The position numbers were made by a program, and so were the translations under genes. Below are positions 59,044 through 64,000 of a stretch of DNA of 64,000 nucleotides, piece after piece (position 1 is the first letter of the stretch; each line of letters starts with the position of its first letter). The DNA comes from Bacillota bacterium (GTDB lineage Bacteria > Bacillota > Clostridia > Acetivibrionales > Acetivibrionaceae): assembly GCA_023398495.1 (NCBI GenBank), contig JAEWSG010000039.1:124001-188000 (forward strand), in the 5' to 3' direction. The notes under the pieces are model-generated. The model was not told where the DNA came from. It worked only from the letters and a program-made list of their open reading frames with translations, and made no database searches.

Positions 59044-62000
59044 ATGGTACATCCCGTGCGATTGGGAAAAAACGTAAGAATGAGTTATTCCAAGATTGAC
59101 GAAGTCATTGATATGCCGAACCTGATTGAGATCCAGAGAAATTCCTACATTCAATTTCTTGAAGATGGATTGAGAGAAGTGTTCAGAGATGTTTCGCCTA
59201 TTACTGACTATACCGGAAATTTGATTTTAGATTTTGTTGACTACTCCATTGACGAAAATCCCAAATACAGTGTTGAAGAGTGTAAGGAAAGGGACGCTAC
59301 ATACTCGGCTCCGTTGAAAGTGAAAGTGCGACTGATTAACAAAGAAACAGGTGAAGTCAAAGAACAGGAAATATTTATGGGAGATTTCCCTCTTATGACT
59401 GATACCGGAACATTTATCATTAATGGAGCAGAAAGAGTTATAGTAAGCCAGTTGGTAAGATCACCCGGAATTTACTATTCTATGAAGTTTGATAAAATCG
59501 GTAAGCAGTTGTATTCTAATACAGTAATTCCAAACAGAGGAGCATGGCTTGAGTATGAAACGGACTCAAACGATGTTATGTCTGTAAGGATTGACAGAAC
59601 CAGAAAACTTCCTATAACTGTTTTGCTTAGAGCTTTAGGATATGGTACTGACCTGGAAATTACCGAACTTCTCGGTGAAGACGAGAGAATAATTGCAACT
59701 ATCCAAAAAGACAGTGCAAAAACTGAAGATGAGGGTTTGCTGGAAATATACAAAAGGTTAAGACCAGGCGAACCGCCTACTGTTGACAGTGCACGTTCGC
59801 TTTTATCAGGCTTGTTCTTTGATCCTAAGAGATATGATCTTGCAAAGTTTGGAAGGTTTAAATTTAATAAGAAGCTTTCAATAGCTTCCAGGATTATTGG
59901 TTTTATAGCTGCTGAGAATATAGTTGATCCTGAAACCGGTGAAGTAATTGTAGCCGAGGGTGAAAAAATCAGTAGAGAAAAGGCTGAAGAAATTCAAAAT
60001 TCTGGGATTAATTCAGTTTATTTGAGCATTGAAGGAAAAAAATTAAAAGTTATGGGTAACAATATGGTTGACCTGAAGCATTATGTTGACTTTGATCCTA
60101 AGGAAATCGGATTCAACGAGAAGGTCAGGTTAAGTGTACTTAAGACTATTCTTGAAGAGAATAAGGGTAAAGACGTTGAAGAAATAAAGAAAGCTGTTAA
60201 AGAAAAAGTTGATGAATTAATTCCGAAATATATAACAGTGGAAGACATTATTTCTTCGATAAATTATATAATTACACTAAGTTATGGTGTAGGGCAGGTC
60301 GATGATATAGACCATTTGGGTAACAGGAGACTTCGTTCTGTTGGTGAATTGCTGCAGAACCAGTTCAGAATCGGACTTGCAAGAATGGAGAGGGTAGTCA
60401 GAGAAAGAATGACTATTCAGGATATTGATATTGTTACTCCGCAGGCACTTATAAACATCAGACCTGTTGCAGCTGCTATTAAGGAGTTTTTCGGAAGCAG
60501 CCAGTTGTCACAGTTTATGGATCAGACCAACCCTCTTGCGGAACTGACACACAAGAGAAGATTGAGTGCGTTAGGACCTGGAGGACTAAGCAGAGAAAGA
60601 GCGGGCTTTGAAGTTCGAGACGTTCACCACTCTCACTATGGACGTATGTGTCCTATAGAAACACCTGAGGGACCGAACATAGGTCTTATAGGATCGCTCA
60701 GTACCTTTGCAAGGGTTAACGAGTATGGGTTTATTGAAGCACCTTATAGGAAGGTAGATAAGGAAAACTTAAGGGTAACTGATGAAATAGTTTATCTGAC
60801 TGCCGATGAAGAGGATGCTTTCATAGTAGCTCAGGCAAATGAACCGCTTGATGAAGAAGGAAAATTCCTTGATAAGAAAGTTGTGTGTAGAGCAAGAGAA
60901 GAATTTATTGAAGTAGAACCTATAAAAGTTGATTTTATGGACGTTTCTCCAAAGCAGATAGTATCTGTAGCAACGTCTATGATTCCGTTCCTTGAGAATG
61001 ATGATGCTAACCGTGCCCTGATGGGAGCAAACATGCAACGTCAGGCTGTGCCTCTTATAAAGACCGATTCTCCTATAGTTGGAACCGGAATAGAATATAA
61101 GGCAGCAAAAGATTCCGGAGTTTGTGTTCTGGCTAAAAACACCGGAATAATTGAAAAGGTTAGTGCCAGTGAAATAGTTATAAGAACTAAAGAAGGTAAA
61201 AGAGATGTCTATAAACTTTTGAAGTACTTAAGATCCAACCAGGGTACTTGTATAAATCAGAAACCTATTGTTAGAAAAGGTGAAGAAGTTGAAAAAGGTG
61301 ATGTAATAGCTGACGGTCCTTCAACCGACAAAGGTGAAATTGCGTTGGGAAGAAATATCCTTATAGGCTTTATGACTTGGGAAGGTTACAACTACGAGGA
61401 TGCTATTCTGATAAGTGAAAAGCTTGTCAGGGAAGATGTATTTACTTCCATTCACATTGAGGAGTATGAAGCTGAATCAAGAGATACAAAACTAGGACCT
61501 GAAGAAATAACAAGAGAAATTCCAAATGTCAGTGAAGATTCATTAAAGGATCTTGATGATAGAGGAATAATCAGAATTGGAGCCGAGGTAAGATCCGGAG
61601 ATATTCTGGTTGGTAAGGTAACACCTAAGGGTGAAACTGAGTTGACTGCTGAAGAGAGGCTTCTAAGGGCCATTTTTGGTGAAAAGGCCAGAGAAGTCAG
61701 AGATACTTCGCTCCGTGTACCTCATGGAGAATCGGGTATTATTGTTGATGTAAAAGTATTTACAAGAGAAAACGGAGACGAACTGTCACCCGGTGTAAAT
61801 CAACTTGTAAGAGTATATATTGCACAAAAGAGAAAGATATCTGTTGGAGATAAGATGGCAGGAAGGCACGGTAACAAGGGTGTTATCTCAAGAATTCTAC
61901 CGGAAGAGGATATGCCGTTCTTGCCGGATGGTACACCGCTTCAGATTGTGCTTAACCCACTTGGTGTTCCTTCACGTATGAATATTGGTCAGGTGCTCGA

Positions 62001-62796
62001 AGTACATCTTGGATTTGCTGCAAAAGCACTTGGCTGGAAAATAGCAACACCTGTTTTTGACGGTGCAACCGAAAGCGATATAATTGAGACACTTAAGAAA
62101 GCAGGGATTTCAGAAGATGGCAAGACTGTTTTATATGACGGAAGAACAGGCTTACCTTTTGAAAACAGGGTTACTGTTGGATATATGTATATATTAAAGC
62201 TTGCACACCTTGTTGATGACAAAATCCATGCACGTTCAACCGGACCGTACTCCCTTGTTACACAGCAACCGCTTGGAGGTAAGGCTCAGTTCGGAGGACA
62301 GAGATTCGGAGAAATGGAAGTTTGGGCCCTTGAAGCATATGGTGCTGCTTATACACTTCAGGAAATACTTACTGTTAAGTCTGACGACGTTGTGGGTAGG
62401 GTTAAAACCTATGAAGCGATAGTTAAGGGCGAAAATGTTCCTGAGCCTGGGATTCCTGAATCTTTCAAGGTATTGATAAAAGAATTGCAGAGTTTGTGTC
62501 TGGATGTTAAAGTTTACTCTGAAGAGCAGGAAGAAATTGCAATCAAGGAATCGGTTGAGGATGATCTTGAAGAGCTCAACGTTAATATTGAAGGCAGAGA
62601 GGATGAAATCCCACTTGCTGAGTTTGATGATGTGAGCGATGAAGTTCTCGAAGAGGACCTTGATGGTGATGATTTTGAATTGTCAGATTTGGGAGAGGTA
62701 AGCCATGAAGAAACTCTTGATGAAAGTAGTTTGGATGAAGATCTCTTTATGGATGAAGATGTGGAAGATGGTTTTGACGATGATGGTGAATTTTAA
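59044..62796 (+). CDS. rpoB: DNA-directed RNA polymerase subunit beta
   Basis: 1250 residues. It contains the rifampicin-binding cluster (SSQLSQFMDQTNPLAELTHK then RRLSALGPGGL, about 485-515) with the wild-type Asp, His and Ser, which suggests sensitivity. Also present are GDKMAGRHGNKGV and GEMEVWALEAYGAAYTLQE. The last 85 residues form an acidic tail (many Asp/Glu). The ATG at 59044 has GAGGTGA upstream. It is 17 bp before rpoC. Confidence 0.98.
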   Translation: MVHPVRLGKNVRMSYSKIDEVIDMPNLIEIQRNSYIQFLEDGLREVFRDVSPITDYTGNLILDFVDYSIDENPKYSVEECKERDATYSAPLKVKVRLINKETGEVKEQEIFMGDFPLMTDTGTFIINGAERVIVSQLVRSPGIYYSMKFDKIGKQLYSNTVIPNRGAWLEYETDSNDVMSVRIDRTRKLPITVLLRALGYGTDLEITELLGEDERIIATIQKDSAKTEDEGLLEIYKRLRPGEPPTVDSARSLLSGLFFDPKRYDLAKFGRFKFNKKLSIASRIIGFIAAENIVDPETGEVIVAEGEKISREKAEEIQNSGINSVYLSIEGKKLKVMGNNMVDLKHYVDFDPKEIGFNEKVRLSVLKTILEENKGKDVEEIKKAVKEKVDELIPKYITVEDIISSINYIITLSYGVGQVDDIDHLGNRRLRSVGELLQNQFRIGLARMERVVRERMTIQDIDIVTPQALINIRPVAAAIKEFFGSSQLSQFMDQTNPLAELTHKRRLSALGPGGLSRERAGFEVRDVHHSHYGRMCPIETPEGPNIGLIGSLSTFARVNEYGFIEAPYRKVDKENLRVTDEIVYLTADEEDAFIVAQANEPLDEEGKFLDKKVVCRAREEFIEVEPIKVDFMDVSPKQIVSVATSMIPFLENDDANRALMGANMQRQAVPLIKTDSPIVGTGIEYKAAKDSGVCVLAKNTGIIEKVSASEIVIRTKEGKRDVYKLLKYLRSNQGTCINQKPIVRKGEEVEKGDVIADGPSTDKGEIALGRNILIGFMTWEGYNYEDAILISEKLVREDVFTSIHIEEYEAESRDTKLGPEEITREIPNVSEDSLKDLDDRGIIRIGAEVRSGDILVGKVTPKGETELTAEERLLRAIFGEKAREVRDTSLRVPHGESGIIVDVKVFTRENGDELSPGVNQLVRVYIAQKRKISVGDKMAGRHGNKGVISRILPEEDMPFLPDGTPLQIVLNPLGVPSRMNIGQVLEVHLGFAAKALGWKIATPVFDGATESDIIETLKKAGISEDGKTVLYDGRTGLPFENRVTVGYMYILKLAHLVDDKIHARSTGPYSLVTQQPLGGKAQFGGQRFGEMEVWALEAYGAAYTLQEILTVKSDDVVGRVKTYEAIVKGENVPEPGIPESFKVLIKELQSLCLDVKVYSEEQEEIAIKESVEDDLEELNVNIEGREDEIPLAEFDDVSDEVLEEDLDGDDFELSDLGEVSHEETLDESSLDEDLFMDEDVEDGFDDDGEF

Positions 62797-62813
62797 GGAA
62801 GGGAGAAAAGGCC

Positions 62814-64000
62814 GTGTTTGAACTTAATAATTTTGATTCAATGAAAATTGGTTTGTCTTCTCCGGAGAAGATCAGGGAGTGGTCCAAGGGCGAAGTGAAA
62901 AAACCTGAGACAATTAACTACAGGACTTTGAAACCGGAAAGAGATGGTCTTTTTTGCGAAAGGATATTTGGTCCACAGAAGGACTGGGAGTGTCACTGTG
63001 GTAAATATAAGAGAATAAGATACAAGGGTATTGTGTGTGATCGATGTGGTGTTGAAGTAACCCGTTCAAAAGTCAGAAGAGAGAGAATGGGGCACATTGA
63101 GCTTGCAGCTCCTGTGTCTCATATATGGTACTTTAAGGGAATACCGAGCAGAATGGGACTTTTACTGGATATGTCACCAAGAGCCTTAGAAAAGGTGTTG
63201 TATTTTGCATCCTATGTTGTAATTGATCCGGGACAGACACCTCTTTCAAAGAAGCAGATACTGTCAGAGAAGGAGTACAGGGACAGTGTTGAAAAGTTTG
63301 GGCACAAGTTCAAGGCAGGAATGGGTGCAGAGGCAGTTAAGGAGCTCCTTGCTGAAATTGATCTTGAGTCTCAATCGAGAGAGTTGAGGGCTGATCTTAA
63401 TGATAGTTCAGGGCAAAAGAGAATCAGGACTATCAAAAGATTAGAAGTTGTAGAAGCTTTCAAACAGTCATCCAACAAACCGGAATGGATGATACTTGAC
63501 GTAATTCCGGTAATTCCGCCAGAGTTAAGACCTATGGTTCAGTTAGATGGTGGAAGATTTGCAACCTCCGATTTAAATGATTTGTATAGAAGGGTTATTA
63601 ACAGAAATAACAGGTTAAAGAGGCTGCTAGACCTTGGAGCGCCTGACATCATTGTCAGGAATGAAAAAAGAATGCTCCAGGAGGCCGTAGATGCTCTTAT
63701 AGATAACGGAAGAAGAGGTAGGCCTGTAACAGGTCCTGGAAACAGACCTTTGAAATCTCTTTCAGATATGCTTAAAGGTAAACAGGGACGTTTCAGACAA
63801 AACCTTCTTGGAAAACGTGTTGACTATTCAGGACGTTCAGTTATCGTTGTTGGTCCTGAACTGAAAATATATCAATGCGGATTGCCTAAAGAAATGGCAC
63901 TTGAGTTGTTCAAACCCTTTGTTATGAAAAAGTTGGTGAACGACGGGCTTGCTCATAATATCAAAAGTGCAAAGAGAATGGTTGAAAGAGTAAAAAATGA
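62814..64000 (+). CDS. rpoC: DNA-directed RNA polymerase subunit beta' (3' end outside window)
   Basis: The GTG at 62814 follows GGAAGGGAG. The frame (VFELNNFDSMKIGL...) is open to the window end; 395 codons are visible. The N-terminal zinc ribbon is CHCGKYKRIRYKGIVCDRCG (about residues 60-80) and GPELKIYQCGLPKEMALELF comes near the end. The catalytic Asp triad lies beyond the window. It forms the active centre of RNA polymerase with rpoB. Confidence 0.97.
   Translation, partial: MFELNNFDSMKIGLSSPEKIREWSKGEVKKPETINYRTLKPERDGLFCERIFGPQKDWECHCGKYKRIRYKGIVCDRCGVEVTRSKVRRERMGHIELAAPVSHIWYFKGIPSRMGLLLDMSPRALEKVLYFASYVVIDPGQTPLSKKQILSEKEYRDSVEKFGHKFKAGMGAEAVKELLAEIDLESQSRELRADLNDSSGQKRIRTIKRLEVVEAFKQSSNKPEWMILDVIPVIPPELRPMVQLDGGRFATSDLNDLYRRVINRNNRLKRLLDLGAPDIIVRNEKRMLQEAVDALIDNGRRGRPVTGPGNRPLKSLSDMLKGKQGRFRQNLLGKRVDYSGRSVIVVGPELKIYQCGLPKEMALELFKPFVMKKLVNDGLAHNIKSAKRMVERVKN

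Overview
The window is a 64-kb chromosomal segment of an AT-rich, endospore-forming, low-GC Gram-positive bacterium. The evidence is spoIIR, an alpha/beta-type spore protein with a sigma-G-like promoter, Shine-Dalgarno (SD) sites of the AAGGAGGTGATC type, an S-layer-homology surface protein, and the secE-nusG-rplK-rplA-rplJ-rplL-rpoB-rpoC order of Firmicutes. Gene content and order (ilvD-ilvB ahead of rpmG-secE-nusG, a giant surface protein with a choice-of-anchor and cadherin-like repeats plus SLH) fit a clostridium of the Acetivibrio/Hungateiclostridium (C. thermocellum-like) group. That placement is an inference from recall, not a search.

Layout. 1-7.8 kb: the end of a sensor kinase, a lipoprotein, two sugar-ABC permeases (the second fused to a membrane glycosyltransferase-like half) and a UvrD-type helicase. 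8.1-12.1 kb: an SLH-anchored surface protein with seven 91-residue repeats. 12.3-18.1 kb: a small hydrophobic peptide gene, a HIT protein, and a minus-strand arginine region (argC-argB, a PilZ protein, argF, a GNAT) with two promoters overlapped by ArgR-like boxes. 18.3-25.7 kb: an MsmX-type ATPase, a CdaR-type regulator, ftsE-ftsX-murein hydrolase-ctp, and a SASP gene. 25.8-28.9 kb: methyltransferase, MGMT, cold-shock protein, Hsp33, and five tRNAs. 29.2-31.2 kb: an IS1634-like insertion sequence. 31.4-42.4 kb: pyrG, spoIIR, mgtC, a basic amino-acid decarboxylase, a DUF2975/XRE/DUF4173 trio, and a Ca2+ P-type ATPase. 42.9-47.4 kb: a Gld-like ABC exporter cluster. 47.6-54.5 kb: a YkvI-like transporter, DUF5711, CvpA, ilvD-ilvB. 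54.7-64 kb: rpmG, secE, nusG, ribosomal L11-L1 and L10-L12 units with an L10 leader, rpoB and the start of rpoC.

Working units. FtsEX, the coiled-coil M23 hydrolase and the Ctp protease form a wall-cleavage module. ArgC, ArgB and ArgF share an ArgR-type promoter design. The MsmX-type ATPase could energise permeases that lack their own ATPase, such as those at 2-5.6 kb. The Gld-like genes overlap or abut and must be one transcript.

Most unusual are short dispersed repeats read directly from the DNA. Family A is about 100 bp, with four copies, each ending a few bases before the SD/start of an unrelated gene and carrying two conserved hairpins. Family B is about 90-100 bp, with five copies and a 14-bp terminal stem, one copy with compensatory changes. 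Family C is a short palindromic element. Other notable items are the permease-glycosyltransferase fusion, a 30-codon hydrophobic peptide gene with a consensus promoter, and a multi-hairpin intergenic element between spoIIR and mgtC.
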